Shown in pieces: positions 8,711 through 16,930 of a DNA stretch of 64,000 bases (position 1 is the stretch's first letter; each line of letters starts with the position of its first letter). This DNA is from Ancylomarina sp. DW003. Its GTDB lineage: Bacteria > Bacteroidota > Bacteroidia > Bacteroidales > Marinifilaceae. The notes beneath the pieces were generated by a model, which did no database searches, had not been told where the DNA came from, and saw only the letters and a program-made list of their open reading frames with translations. The position numbers were made by a program, and so were the translations under genes. The stretch is from assembly GCF_029029505.1 (NCBI RefSeq), contig NZ_JAKJSD010000002.1, forward strand, positions 124,001-188,000, given 5' to 3'.

Positions 8711-9820
8711 ATGATGAAACATTTTACGACACTCTATATATTTCTGCTGATAAACTGCCTAAGCCTTCAAGTCATTCTGGGTCAAGATACAAGTCTGGTC
8801 AGCCCCAATGACTCTTCTGTAAACATTTTTAGGCTAGAGCAAAATAATTCAGATTCATTAATCGAGACTAAAAAACCTGTTTTAAGCAAAGAAAGTATTG
8901 CCCCCTCAATTGATACAATTGAGATTAACCACGCAAAAACTCTAACTAAGGACGTTGATTCTCTTAGAAGTGACACAACGCTTTTCAATGCAAAAAAACT
9001 ATTCACAAATATCGAAAATACAGTAGCTGATAAACCCAAGGATGTTCTGGAAGCCATTTCGCTCTCAAAAATTTTCTGGACTATCGTTCTTTTAATATTT
9101 GGATATTATTTTATTCAATTGGTTATTAAAATGCTCGATATCCTATCTGAACGCAGTGCTAAATTTCGTATCACTATAAAAGGTATTATTCCTATTTTCA
9201 GGATTGTATTTTGGTCCATCATTATTTTTGCCATCATAAAAGGCATTTACAACCCTCCCTTCGAAACGGTTATTGCCTTTACAGCCTCGGTGGGTATTGC
9301 TGTTGGTTTGGCAGCACAAGATTTACTCAAAAATGTATTTGGAGGTATGGCTTTAATACTGGACAGACCTTTTAAGGTTGGAGATAAAATTGACAGTGGA
9401 AAATATTATGGCGAAGTTATTGAGATTGGCCTAAGAGCCACCCGATTAGTCACAGCTGACGATTCGGTTGTATCTGTGCCCAATGCCGAATTAGTTAATT
9501 CATCGGTATCGAATGCAAACTCAGGAGAACTCAATTGCCAAGTGGTTGCTGAAATTTACCTGCCAATTGATATTGACACTTTTAAGGTGAGACAAATTGC
9601 CACAGAGAGCGCCCAAGTATCCCGATATGTTTACCTAAACAAACCCATCACAGTTTTATTTTTCAATGAAGTTAAAGAAAGACGATCCTATCTTAAAATG
9701 AGAATAAAAGCCTATGTGATGGATATTCGTTACGAATTTCAATTCAAAAGTGATATGACAGAAATTGTTATACGAGAACTTCTAAAAGAAAAGCTTATTT
9801 CAAAAGATGAATTGTTTTAA
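8711..9820 (+). CDS. MscS-family mechanosensitive channel
   Basis: Small-conductance mechanosensitive channel in the inner membrane that should open under hypo-osmotic tension. It has an N-terminal signal-like segment (residues 4-24), a Ser/Asp-rich periplasmic stretch of about 90 residues, membrane helices at about 121-143 and 158-180, then the pore helix and signature: ASVGIAVGLAAQDLLKNVFG around 192-211 followed by GGMALILDRPFKVGDKI. The Gly/Ala pore-lining pattern is clear. A beta domain and a cytosolic alpha/beta domain complete the 369 residues. A second ATG codon at 8714 is an alternative start. It follows the degenerate P-loop gene by 7 bases, and this pairing is the unusual point: MscS genes are often single. 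No terminator hairpin was obvious immediately downstream. Confidence 0.9.
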   Translation: MMKHFTTLYIFLLINCLSLQVILGQDTSLVSPNDSSVNIFRLEQNNSDSLIETKKPVLSKESIAPSIDTIEINHAKTLTKDVDSLRSDTTLFNAKKLFTNIENTVADKPKDVLEAISLSKIFWTIVLLIFGYYFIQLVIKMLDILSERSAKFRITIKGIIPIFRIVFWSIIIFAIIKGIYNPPFETVIAFTASVGIAVGLAAQDLLKNVFGGMALILDRPFKVGDKIDSGKYYGEVIEIGLRATRLVTADDSVVSVPNAELVNSSVSNANSGELNCQVVAEIYLPIDIDTFKVRQIATESAQVSRYVYLNKPITVLFFNEVKERRSYLKMRIKAYVMDIRYEFQFKSDMTEIVIRELLKEKLISKDELF

Positions 9821-9878
9821 TATCAATTTTGACCTAAATAATTTTAACAATTGGGCTTTCCGCCCAAACCCGACATCA

Positions 9879-9919
9879 TTTCTTGTCTTGAAACAAGAAA
9901 CGAAGCAAAAAAATTCAAG
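9879..9919 (+). repeat. Dispersed intergenic hairpin element, copy 2
   Basis: The hairpin TTTCTTGT (9879-9886) with ACAAGAAA (9893-9900) is followed by CGAAGCAAAAAAATTCAAGG. It matches the design of the element at 2526-2567: same orientation, a short perfect stem, then CAAAA..aa.TCAAG. The stem sequence differs but the pairing is kept, as expected for a structure-constrained repeat. Confidence 0.5.
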
Positions 9920-10170
9920 GCTACTTTTTAAATATCTTTCTTATTTGCCTCACGCTTAAATGCGGCCGGGTGATTTCCTCGGCAAGCTCGGAACTTCCCG
10001 GTCTTTCTAAAGCTTTCGTAAAACGAAAAGTATTTAAAAGAGATGCCATATTATAAGGTGCCTAAAAGAAATTCTCCATCTTAACATCTAATTTAAATAC
10101 ATTATTAACAACAAAATACAAGGCATAAATAAAAACATTTAGGATGGGATAGTTTTAATATCAATCAAAA

Positions 10171-10202
10171 AAAATACCGACCTCATCAGAAGTCGGTATT
10201 TT
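10171..10202 (-). terminator. Terminator of the ABC-F gene
   Basis: A perfect 11-bp stem, AAAATACCGAC (10171-10181) and GTCGGTATTTT (10192-10202). Read on the minus strand a T run follows. It lies 18 bases past the stop codon. Confidence 0.85.
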
Positions 10203-10220
10203 CATTTTATATGATAGCTA

Positions 10221-12086
10221 CTAATTTCCTATTTCACTAAGCTCAAGCCAACGCATTTCTTTCTCGTCAATCAAATCAATCACTTCCTGAATACGTCCTG
10301 ATTTTGTCATTAAATCATCGTTAGATAAAGTTCCCGAACTCATAGCTGTTTCAAGTTCTTCTTTTTCCTCATTCAAACTTTCCATATCCTTCTCCAACTG
10401 CTCAAACTCACGCTTTTCGTTGAAAGACATCTTGGTTTTCGTTGTTGATTTTGGTTTTTCCTTCTTTACTTTCACAGGTTTTTCAACCTGCTTCTGTTTT
10501 TGTTCTTCTTCAGCCTGCGTATCTCGATAAATGGTGTAATTACCTGGGAAGTTTCTGATTTTTCCTTGTCCTTCGAACACAAACATATGCTCAACTACCT
10601 TATCCATAAAGTAACGGTCGTGAGATACAATAATCAAACAACCTTTGAAGTTCATCAGATAATCCTCCAATACATTCAGAGTCATAATATCCAAATCATT
10701 GGTTGGCTCATCAAGTATCAGGAAATTTGGATTTTTCATCAAAACCGTCATCAAGTATAAACGGCGTTTTTCTCCCCCACTCAATTTAGAGACTAAATTG
10801 TACTGAGTCTTCGTTGGAAACAAGAAGTATTCCAGAAACTGAGAAGCTGACATCTCTTTGCCATTACCTAAATCGATACTCTCAGCAATTTCCTTTATGA
10901 CTTCAATAATCTTCTGATTCTCGTTTATCTTGATACCATCTTGCTTATAATAGCCATAAACAACCGTTTCACCAATTTCTATATTTCCCGAATCAGCTTC
11001 AATATTTTGGGTAATGATATTTAAGAAAGTCGATTTTCCTGTTCCATTCTTCCCAATAATCCCGATTTTCTCTCCTCTTTGAAATTTATAGGAGAAATCT
11101 TCCAATATTTTTAAATCACCAAAGCTCTTGTACAGGTTATCAAATTCTAAGATTTTTTTACCCAGTCGAGCTGATTTGATATCAATATCCATTTTATCTT
11201 CCCAGTAGCCTTGTTGCGCTTTTTTCTTCAATTCATAAAAAGCATCAATTCTCGATTTAGCCTTTGTTGCACGAGCCTGAGGCATACGACGCATCCATTC
11301 CTGCTCTGTTTTCAAAAGACTCTTAGCCTTACCAGCTTCGGCATTCTGATTCAGAATTCTTTCTTCTCGTTTTTCAAGATAATACGTGTAATTCCCTTTG
11401 TAGGAATGGATACTGTTAGAATCCATTTCAATAATCTCATTACAAACCCGATCTAAAAAATATCTATCGTGAGTCACCATTAAAAGGGTTCCTTTCGATT
11501 TTTTCAGATACTCTTCAAGCCATTCAATCATTTCCAAATCCAAGTGGTTAGTTGGCTCGTCCAAAATCAAGAAATCAGGGTCAGTAATTAATACTTTAGC
11601 CATACCAACACGCTTTTTCTGGCCTCCGGATAATTGCGATATGGGCTGGTCAAAATTGGTAATCTTCAATTTCGAAAGAATCTGTTTCACCTTCACTTCG
11701 TAATCCCAGGCCTTATGCAAATCCATCTTTTCAAGAATTTCTGTCATGCCATCTTCCTGCCCTGACTCAACCATCTTCTCATAATCACGGATAACAGATA
11801 ATACAGGATCGGTTGAATTAAAAAGTTCATTGATTACAGTATTGTTCTCATCCATCTCAGGAATCTGTTCCAAATAGCCTAGTTTAATATCCTTTCGAAA
11901 AGTTATATCACCACTATCTTGACTATCTTTTCCTGCGATGATATTTAAAAGCGAAGTTTTCCCTGTTCCATTTTTTGCAATCAGAGCAATCTTTTGCCCC
12001 TGTAGAACACCAAAATTAATGTCGGTGAATAAAACTTTGTCTCCGTAGCTTTTGCTAAGATTCTCTATTTGTAAGTATGATATCAT
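10221..12086 (-). CDS. ABC-F family ATPase, Uup-like
   Basis: Soluble tandem ABC ATPase without membrane segments. ABC-F proteins bind ribosomes or nucleic acid-linked complexes rather than transport. Domain 1 has Walker A AKNGTGKTS near 37-45, the signature LSGGQKKR and Walker B FLILDEPTNHLD. A charged linker follows, then domain 2 with GKNGTGKST, LSGGEKRR and FLILDEPTNDLD. The last 80 or so residues form a Lys/Glu-rich coiled coil, the C-terminal extension typical of the Uup branch (linked in E. coli to replication fork and DNA repair phenotypes). All catalytic residues are present. It is a single gene with a candidate -7 box 27 bases upstream and its own terminator. Assignment to Uup rather than EttA or YbiT rests on the C-terminal coiled coil. 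Confidence 0.88.
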   Translation of the reverse strand: MISYLQIENLSKSYGDKVLFTDINFGVLQGQKIALIAKNGTGKTSLLNIIAGKDSQDSGDITFRKDIKLGYLEQIPEMDENNTVINELFNSTDPVLSVIRDYEKMVESGQEDGMTEILEKMDLHKAWDYEVKVKQILSKLKITNFDQPISQLSGGQKKRVGMAKVLITDPDFLILDEPTNHLDLEMIEWLEEYLKKSKGTLLMVTHDRYFLDRVCNEIIEMDSNSIHSYKGNYTYYLEKREERILNQNAEAGKAKSLLKTEQEWMRRMPQARATKAKSRIDAFYELKKKAQQGYWEDKMDIDIKSARLGKKILEFDNLYKSFGDLKILEDFSYKFQRGEKIGIIGKNGTGKSTFLNIITQNIEADSGNIEIGETVVYGYYKQDGIKINENQKIIEVIKEIAESIDLGNGKEMSASQFLEYFLFPTKTQYNLVSKLSGGEKRRLYLMTVLMKNPNFLILDEPTNDLDIMTLNVLEDYLMNFKGCLIIVSHDRYFMDKVVEHMFVFEGQGKIRNFPGNYTIYRDTQAEEEQKQKQVEKPVKVKKEKPKSTTKTKMSFNEKREFEQLEKDMESLNEEKEELETAMSSGTLSNDDLMTKSGRIQEVIDLIDEKEMRWLELSEIGN

Positions 12087-12112
12087 GAATGGCTTTCCTT
12101 TCGATTAAAGTG

Positions 12113-12120
12113 CAAACTTA
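12113..12120 (-). promoter_or_regulatory. Candidate -7 box for the ABC-F gene
   Basis: The minus strand reads TAAGTTTG, an exact TAnnTTTG match, 27-34 bases upstream of the start codon. No TTG was found at the standard -33 spacing. Confidence 0.4.
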
Positions 12121-12178
12121 CAAATTTGAAACGACACCCTATATTATTATCAAGTCAGAATTTTATAAACCAGAAAAA

Positions 12179-12202
12179 TCCTGCTACACATTCGCAGCAG
12201 GA
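12179..12202 (-). terminator. Weak terminator of the C1 peptidase gene
   Basis: TCCTGCT (12179-12185) pairs with AGCAGGA (12196-12202). The minus-strand exit reads ATTTTTC. It lies 36 bases past the stop codon. Confidence 0.55.
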
Positions 12203-12237
12203 CTTTTACATCGACCTTAACCAACTAAAATTTATAC

Positions 12238-13101
12238 TTATTCATTTATAACATAAGCTTCAGACCATACTCTTGCCATTATCTTATATGAAACCCATCC
12301 ATAACCATCGGTACCCCATGAAGTACCCCATGAATTATAAACTTTAAATGCTTTTTTTGAATCATCATATCCTACTACACAATAGCAATGACCTCCATAA
12401 CTATAGTATCCCGTGCGAGTTTGAATATCGCCATAACCCATATAGTAGAATTGATAATATATTGGTCCACCTACAACAATAGGTTTACCTGCTGCTAATT
12501 GATCTTTGAAAGTATCCTTATCTATAGCTAATCTATTATAGTTTGAAATTTTATAATTTGCAGCTAAAGCAGCCTGATTATTATTAGGATATAAATCACA
12601 GGAAACATCTGTATATGGCATATCAGCCCATAAACAAACACCCTGATCTTCAACTAAATTCAATCCATCGGTTATATATGAACCACTTTCACAACCACCA
12701 ACTTTAATTTGGTTGTAAATAAATTCAGGACTAAAAATATTGTAATCAAGACTATAAGCTCCACCGTTAGCTGATTGCCAAGAAATACTTCTTGCTGCAT
12801 AACCAACACCCCATGAAACACATGAGCCTTCTCCACCTTGATTTCTTACAGGAGGGCAATTAAGTGATACTGAACTTGGGTATGATTTAGTTTTGCTAAT
12901 TGTTTCAGCCAGAGGGATTTTATTATATTCTGCTTTTGGTAAAGCCAAATATCCTGAATTGCTGATCATTTTATTTTCTTGAATAGCATCTTCCTTGATT
13001 ACTGTTTCAGAATCATCACATGAAGGCAAAGAAAAGGTTAGGGCTGCTACTGAAAAAAGTAACAATGTTGATCTTAAAACTTTTTTTTTCATTTTTTTCA
13101 C
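12238..13101 (-). CDS. Papain-like (C1A) cysteine peptidase lipoprotein
   Basis: Predicted surface or periplasmic lipoprotein protease. The signal peptide ends in the lipobox FSLPSC with lipidated Cys28, preceded by a basic N-terminus; M4 is an alternative start. The mature part opens as a papain domain: VRNQGGEGSCVSWG, with oxyanion Gln88 and nucleophile Cys94, then GGHCYCVVGYDD with His238 and YNSWGTSWG with Asn256. The catalytic set is complete. There is only a short spacer between lipid anchor and protease and no long inhibitory propeptide, so it may be made in active form. Bacteroidota relatives are often called C1 family peptidases, and some degrade host or dietary protein. It is transcribed alone from a good promoter. 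Confidence 0.9.
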   Translation of the reverse strand: MKKMKKKVLRSTLLLFSVAALTFSLPSCDDSETVIKEDAIQENKMISNSGYLALPKAEYNKIPLAETISKTKSYPSSVSLNCPPVRNQGGEGSCVSWGVGYAARSISWQSANGGAYSLDYNIFSPEFIYNQIKVGGCESGSYITDGLNLVEDQGVCLWADMPYTDVSCDLYPNNNQAALAANYKISNYNRLAIDKDTFKDQLAAGKPIVVGGPIYYQFYYMGYGDIQTRTGYYSYGGHCYCVVGYDDSKKAFKVYNSWGTSWGTDGYGWVSYKIMARVWSEAYVINE

Positions 13102-13566
13102 TTGTTTGGTTAATAATGTTAGATTTAATTAGCTGATCAAAATCTCAGACAATTTAATCGCAGCGTGGTTTCTAAATAGCGATATTATTGTCAAATTGGC
13201 ATTCCAAATATAAAATAAAAAAATAGACATAATCAAAATTAAGATTTAATCCCTATGTTAAATATAACATAATAATGCGAATTTAAACTATTAAAACGAT
13301 TCATTAATCAGTAAAAAAAGAATATTCATCACATTTAGTTAAATTCTATTTAGATTAAATATAAAATACAACATCACAAAACACTCACAACAAAACTCCA
13401 ACAAACATCAATAATATGTTTATCACAATCGTTCATTATAAAATGAAATAATTCATCTGTTAGGAACTGAACCTGCACTCTAATATCAATTTTAAAATCT
13501 CTTTTTAAGCAAGAGGTCTTCAGTTAAATTTTAGTATTTTCGTGTATCTAATCAGTAAATACACAC
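13102..13566. other. 465-base AT-rich divergent region
   Basis: No coding sequence. Besides the C1 peptidase promoter it holds a TGTTA-aata-TAACA palindrome near 13257 and a TTCAT/ATGAA hairpin near 13434. A near-consensus -7 box, TATTTTCG (13535-13542), could drive nth. Nothing else was recognised. Confidence 0.45.
13205..13237 (-). promoter_or_regulatory. Promoter of the C1 peptidase gene
   Basis: On the minus strand, TTTG (13237-13234), a 21-base spacer, then TATATTTG (13212-13205). Both boxes and the spacing fit the Bacteroidota housekeeping promoter. It predicts a leader of about 95 bases. Confidence 0.6.
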
Positions 13567-14223
13567 ATGCGAAAGAAAGAACGTTTTGAGAAAGTCATAG
13601 CTTGGTTCCAGGAAAATATGCCAATTGCAGAAACCGAGCTTCATTATACCAACCCATACGAATTACTAGTAGCCGTTATTTTATCAGCACAATGCACCGA
13701 TAAGCGTGTAAATATGATGACTCCTGCTCTTTTTGAGAAATATCCTACAGCATTCGATTTATCTCATGCCACACAGGAAGATATTTTCAACTTTATTCGT
13801 TCATGCTCTTATCCTAACAATAAAGCTAAACACCTGCTTGGGATGGCTAAAATGCTGGTCGAAGAGTTTAAGGAAGAAGTGCCTGACGATATTAAAGAAC
13901 TTCAAAAACTACCTGGTGTAGGTCGAAAAACTGCCAATGTGATTGCCTCTGTCGTATATGACAAGCCAGCTATGGCTGTAGACACGCACGTTTTTAGAGT
14001 ATCGGCCCGAATGGGTTTAACAACCAACTCTAAAACGCCTTTGGAAACCGAAAAGCAACTAATGAAGTACATTCCTGAAGAATATGTTGCAACAGCCCAT
14101 CATTGGCTGATACTGCATGGTCGTTATGTTTGTATTGCCAGAAAACCAAAGTGTAAATCCTGTGGTTTAAAAGATCTATGTAAATTCTATATTAAAGAAC
14201 AGAAGAAAGAACAAAATGTATAG
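13567..14223 (+). CDS. nth: Endonuclease III (DNA glycosylase/AP lyase)
   Basis: Base-excision repair enzyme removing oxidised pyrimidines and cutting at the abasic site. The helix-hairpin-helix LPGVGRKTANVIA lies at 115-127 with the Schiff-base Lys121, and the catalytic Asp139 is in AVDTHVFR. The [4Fe-4S] cluster is complete: Cys189, Cys196, Cys199 and Cys205, in the standard C-x6-C-x2-C-x5-C spacing. At 218 residues it is the usual length. The stop overlaps the start of the Nudix gene by 8 bases, so the two are translationally coupled. A repair glycosylase with a nucleotide-cleaning or regulatory hydrolase suggests a small oxidative-damage unit (inference). Confidence 0.96.
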   Translation: MRKKERFEKVIAWFQENMPIAETELHYTNPYELLVAVILSAQCTDKRVNMMTPALFEKYPTAFDLSHATQEDIFNFIRSCSYPNNKAKHLLGMAKMLVEEFKEEVPDDIKELQKLPGVGRKTANVIASVVYDKPAMAVDTHVFRVSARMGLTTNSKTPLETEKQLMKYIPEEYVATAHHWLILHGRYVCIARKPKCKSCGLKDLCKFYIKEQKKEQNV

Positions 14224-14641
14224 TTACGAATACCCACGCCCCGCACTAACGGTTGATTGTGCTATTTTTTGCCTATATAAAAATCAGAAATACATTCTAC
14301 TAATTGAACGTGCGCAAGAACCATTTGCAAACAGCTGGGCATTTCCCGGTGGCTTTGTTGATATGGATGAAGATCTAGATCAAGCTGCTTATCGTGAATT
14401 AAAAGAGGAAACAGGCTTTGAAAATTGCGAACTCAAACAATTCAAAACTTATGGTGGTGTTAACCGTGACCCACGAGGCAGAACTGTATCTGTTGTCTAC
14501 AAGGGAGAACTACATTTGGAAGAACTCCCCGAAGTAACTGGTATGGACGATGCCAGACAAGCAAAATGGTGGTCAATGGATAGCTTACCTCAATTAGCTT
14601 TCGATCATAACTTAATTATGAGCGAACTACTTGTTGATTAA
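14216..14641 (+). CDS. Nudix hydrolase
   Basis: Predicted to hydrolyse a nucleoside diphosphate linked to another group. The Nudix box is exact: G46-x5-E52-x7-R60-E-L-K-E-E-T-G67-F, which supplies the magnesium ligands. The N-terminal YPRPALTVDCAIFCL and the overall layout resemble the ADP-ribose pyrophosphatase/MutT-like group, but the substrate cannot be read from the sequence. At 141 residues it is a single-domain enzyme. The ATG lies inside the end of nth (8-base overlap), which fixes the start and indicates coupling. No terminator was obvious downstream. Confidence 0.9.
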   Translation: MYSYEYPRPALTVDCAIFCLYKNQKYILLIERAQEPFANSWAFPGGFVDMDEDLDQAAYRELKEETGFENCELKQFKTYGGVNRDPRGRTVSVVYKGELHLEELPEVTGMDDARQAKWWSMDSLPQLAFDHNLIMSELLVD

Positions 14642-14730
14642 TTGGTTTTGAGAATGTGGTATGTAAAAAATAAAAAGATAATCCATCAAGTTATTTATTT
14701 TTCACTTTAACCTTTATACTTTCTTCTCCT

Positions 14731-15369
14731 TCACACTTTTAAGCTTTGCTCCAAGTGCATCTGACTGTCAGGGCCCATATTAAATAATAGATCTAGTATA
14801 CTCAGATTCTTAATAAAGCCTTTCTTATCGGCAAATACCTGATAGTATTCATTGGAAACAAAAGATGGATCAACAATGGATTTTGATGCTTTAGGATGAA
14901 TACCCTCACGGAAATCAACGAATTGAACTGTATCTTCAATATAGTCGTCAGTTTTCTTTATTGAAGATTCTATTTCGATTAAAGCGTTAATTTCATTCTG
15001 TATCTCCATATTAAAGTCCAGAAGAAAATCCCACTTTCTGTCAAAAAATCGAACCAAATCGTCTATATAAAACTCATAAAAAGGAGATGATTTATAGGCT
15101 GATTCTATCCCCTTCCAATGTAGCTTTTGCCAATCGGTATCGTAAGAAATTCGCACATCTTTAGTCAATATTTTCTTACTACTTGCCTTTACAACTGGCA
15201 CAGATAAAGCTAAAGCTCCATTCGCGCCAAATATGGTACAACGGTTTCTATAGGATTGTTTCGAATAGTTTTCAAACTGCTCAATAATCACATTGGGAAA
15301 TTGAATCAACTTGCTGTAATATTGAATTGGGGCAAAGTATGCAGTAGATAAAAGGACTGTGTTTTCCAT
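14731..15369 (-). CDS. WbqC-like family protein
   Basis: The opening LLSTAYFAPIQYYSKLIQFP, then FENYSKQSYRNRC, an internal hydrophobic SVPV segment and DWQKLHWKGIESAYKSSPFY are characteristic of the WbqC-like family, often encoded with O-antigen or cell-envelope genes. It is a soluble 212-residue protein whose biochemical role is not established. It lies downstream of dapB-lepB on the same strand but is separated from lepB by a hairpin terminator. It has its own candidate -7 box 29 bases before the start, so it is probably expressed independently at least in part. Confidence 0.85.
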   Translation of the reverse strand: MENTVLLSTAYFAPIQYYSKLIQFPNVIIEQFENYSKQSYRNRCTIFGANGALALSVPVVKASSKKILTKDVRISYDTDWQKLHWKGIESAYKSSPFYEFYIDDLVRFFDRKWDFLLDFNMEIQNEINALIEIESSIKKTDDYIEDTVQFVDFREGIHPKASKSIVDPSFVSNEYYQVFADKKGFIKNLSILDLLFNMGPDSQMHLEQSLKV

Positions 15370-15397
15370 CTTCTTTTCTTGGTTTTGTGCGAAGCTA

Positions 15398-15405
15398 CAA
15401 AAATA
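15398..15405 (-). promoter_or_regulatory. Candidate -7 box for wbqC-like gene
   Basis: The minus strand reads TATTTTTG, then TAGCTTCGCACAAAA. The box is an exact TAnnTTTG match. Almost the same 22-base block (one mismatch) occurs upstream of lepB at 16903-16924. Confidence 0.45.
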
Positions 15406-15417
15406 ATGAATAAAAAT

Positions 15418-15445
15418 TAAGGCTACCTCAATTGAGATAGCCTTA
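15418..15445 (-). terminator. Terminator between lepB and the wbqC-like gene
   Basis: TAAGGCTA (15418-15425) pairs with TAGCCTTA (15438-15445), with inner CTCAATTGAG pairing as well. The minus-strand exit is ATTTTTATTC. It lies 27 bases past the lepB stop. Confidence 0.75.
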
Positions 15446-15471
15446 AATATAAAGTTCCGGAAAATTGAGTC

Positions 15472-16863
15472 TTATTCAATTCCTTTAAAAATTCTATTCC
15501 ATCGGATTTTACTCAAGAATGATTTATCCTTGTCAAGAGACAACCATACGAACGAAGCTTTACCCACAATGTGATCTTCCGGCACATAACCCCAATAGCG
15601 CGAGTCGGCTGACATATGTCTGTTGTCACCCATCATCCAGTAGTAATCCATTTTGAATGTATAGGTATCTGTTAATTTGCCATTGATGTAGATACCATCT
15701 TCTTTCATGTCAAGTTTATTGCCTTCGTAGGCTGTAATTGCTCGCTCGTATAAAGGTAATGTTAGTTTCGTAATTGAAACTGTTGCTCCTTTTTTAGGTA
15801 ATACTAAAGGTCCAAAGTTATCACGATTCCAATTGTAATTACGACTAAAAGGAAAAACCTCTTCGTACATTCCCAATGGATACAACACACGAGTAATAGA
15901 TATTACGTTATTAAGTTTCTTAAGTGCCTCAACTTTTGCAGCCGTCAATGGTAATTCATATTCCGAAGTTGATCGCTTACCTCTATCTGCTAGTGCAATA
16001 TTTAACTCATCCAACTTACGTGGATTAATTGATGTTCCATTCGTTTTTACAATGTAATTGTACTGCATATCCTCAATAGCAGCTTGTGGTTTACCGTTCA
16101 CAAACAATTGACCATCTTTAGAAATTAAGGTATCACCAGGTAATCCTACGCAACGTTTAATATAGTTTTCACGCTTATCTACCGGACGTGAACGAATATC
16201 GTAACGTTGTCTCATAAACTTACGAGCCATATTTTTATATGCCTCATCAGATTGTAACAAACGCCCTTTACTCATATCATCAGCTTTAAATTGCTGGCCA
16301 TATCGACGTACGTATGAATGAAAATCGGGATTCTCGTTACCTACCCAAATCGTATCTCCTGCCGGGAAATTAAATACCACAACATCATCACGTTGCACAT
16401 CGCCAAAACCAGCCAAACGCTTATAAGGCCACTTTATCCATTCTGAATATGACTTAGTAGACGTGGTTCCTGGCATTGTATGGTGAGCAAATGGAAATGA
16501 CAAAGGTGTGTTTGGCACCTTAGGTCCATAAGCCATTTTACTCACAAAAAGATAATCACCAACCAACATGGATTTTTCCATTGATGAGGTTGGAATAGTA
16601 TATGCTTCGATAAAGAACATACGAATAAGAGTCGCAGCAACAACGGCAAATATTAATGCATCCACCCATTCTACAATAAAAGATTGTTTTTTAACGCCAC
16701 GTTTTTTCCAAAATGCCCAATGCACTTTTTTACTTATATAAACGTCAAACAGAATAGGTAAACCCAACACTAGCCAAAAATTACCAATCCATAACATCAT
16801 TAATAGATAGGTGAAGGCTGCTAATGAAAACTTAAACCATTTATTCTTTAAAAGTTCCTTCAT
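15472..16863 (-). CDS. lepB: Signal peptidase I
   Basis: Inner-membrane serine/lysine protease that removes signal peptides from exported proteins. Membrane segments lie at about 11-40 and 65-85. The nucleophile is Ser94 in IPTSSMEKSM, and the general base is Lys236 in NYIKRCVGLPGDTL. The late box is YWMMGDNRHMSADSRYWG. At 463 residues it is much longer than E. coli LepB (324). The extra length is an insert of about 130 residues between the lysine box and the GDNR box, usual for Bacteroidota. It is 67 bases downstream of dapB on the same strand and is likely in one operon, ended by the hairpin at 15418-15445. Confidence 0.95.
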   Translation of the reverse strand: MKELLKNKWFKFSLAAFTYLLMMLWIGNFWLVLGLPILFDVYISKKVHWAFWKKRGVKKQSFIVEWVDALIFAVVAATLIRMFFIEAYTIPTSSMEKSMLVGDYLFVSKMAYGPKVPNTPLSFPFAHHTMPGTTSTKSYSEWIKWPYKRLAGFGDVQRDDVVVFNFPAGDTIWVGNENPDFHSYVRRYGQQFKADDMSKGRLLQSDEAYKNMARKFMRQRYDIRSRPVDKRENYIKRCVGLPGDTLISKDGQLFVNGKPQAAIEDMQYNYIVKTNGTSINPRKLDELNIALADRGKRSTSEYELPLTAAKVEALKKLNNVISITRVLYPLGMYEEVFPFSRNYNWNRDNFGPLVLPKKGATVSITKLTLPLYERAITAYEGNKLDMKEDGIYINGKLTDTYTFKMDYYWMMGDNRHMSADSRYWGYVPEDHIVGKASFVWLSLDKDKSFLSKIRWNRIFKGIE

Positions 16864-16930
16864 AGAGCAATATTTTATTTTAGAAGTCTTATTTCAATTT
16901 GATTTTGTGCGAATCTACAAAAATTATTGT

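Larger units (their letters stand above)
9821..10220. other. 400-base convergent intergenic region
   Basis: No coding sequence was seen. It contains a GGGC/GCCC hairpin at 9853-9865, the second copy of the dispersed hairpin element at 9879-9919, a GC-richer segment (about 9950-10010) with several short dyads, and the ABC-F terminator at 10171-10202. It may be a degenerate intergenic repeat. Confidence 0.5.
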
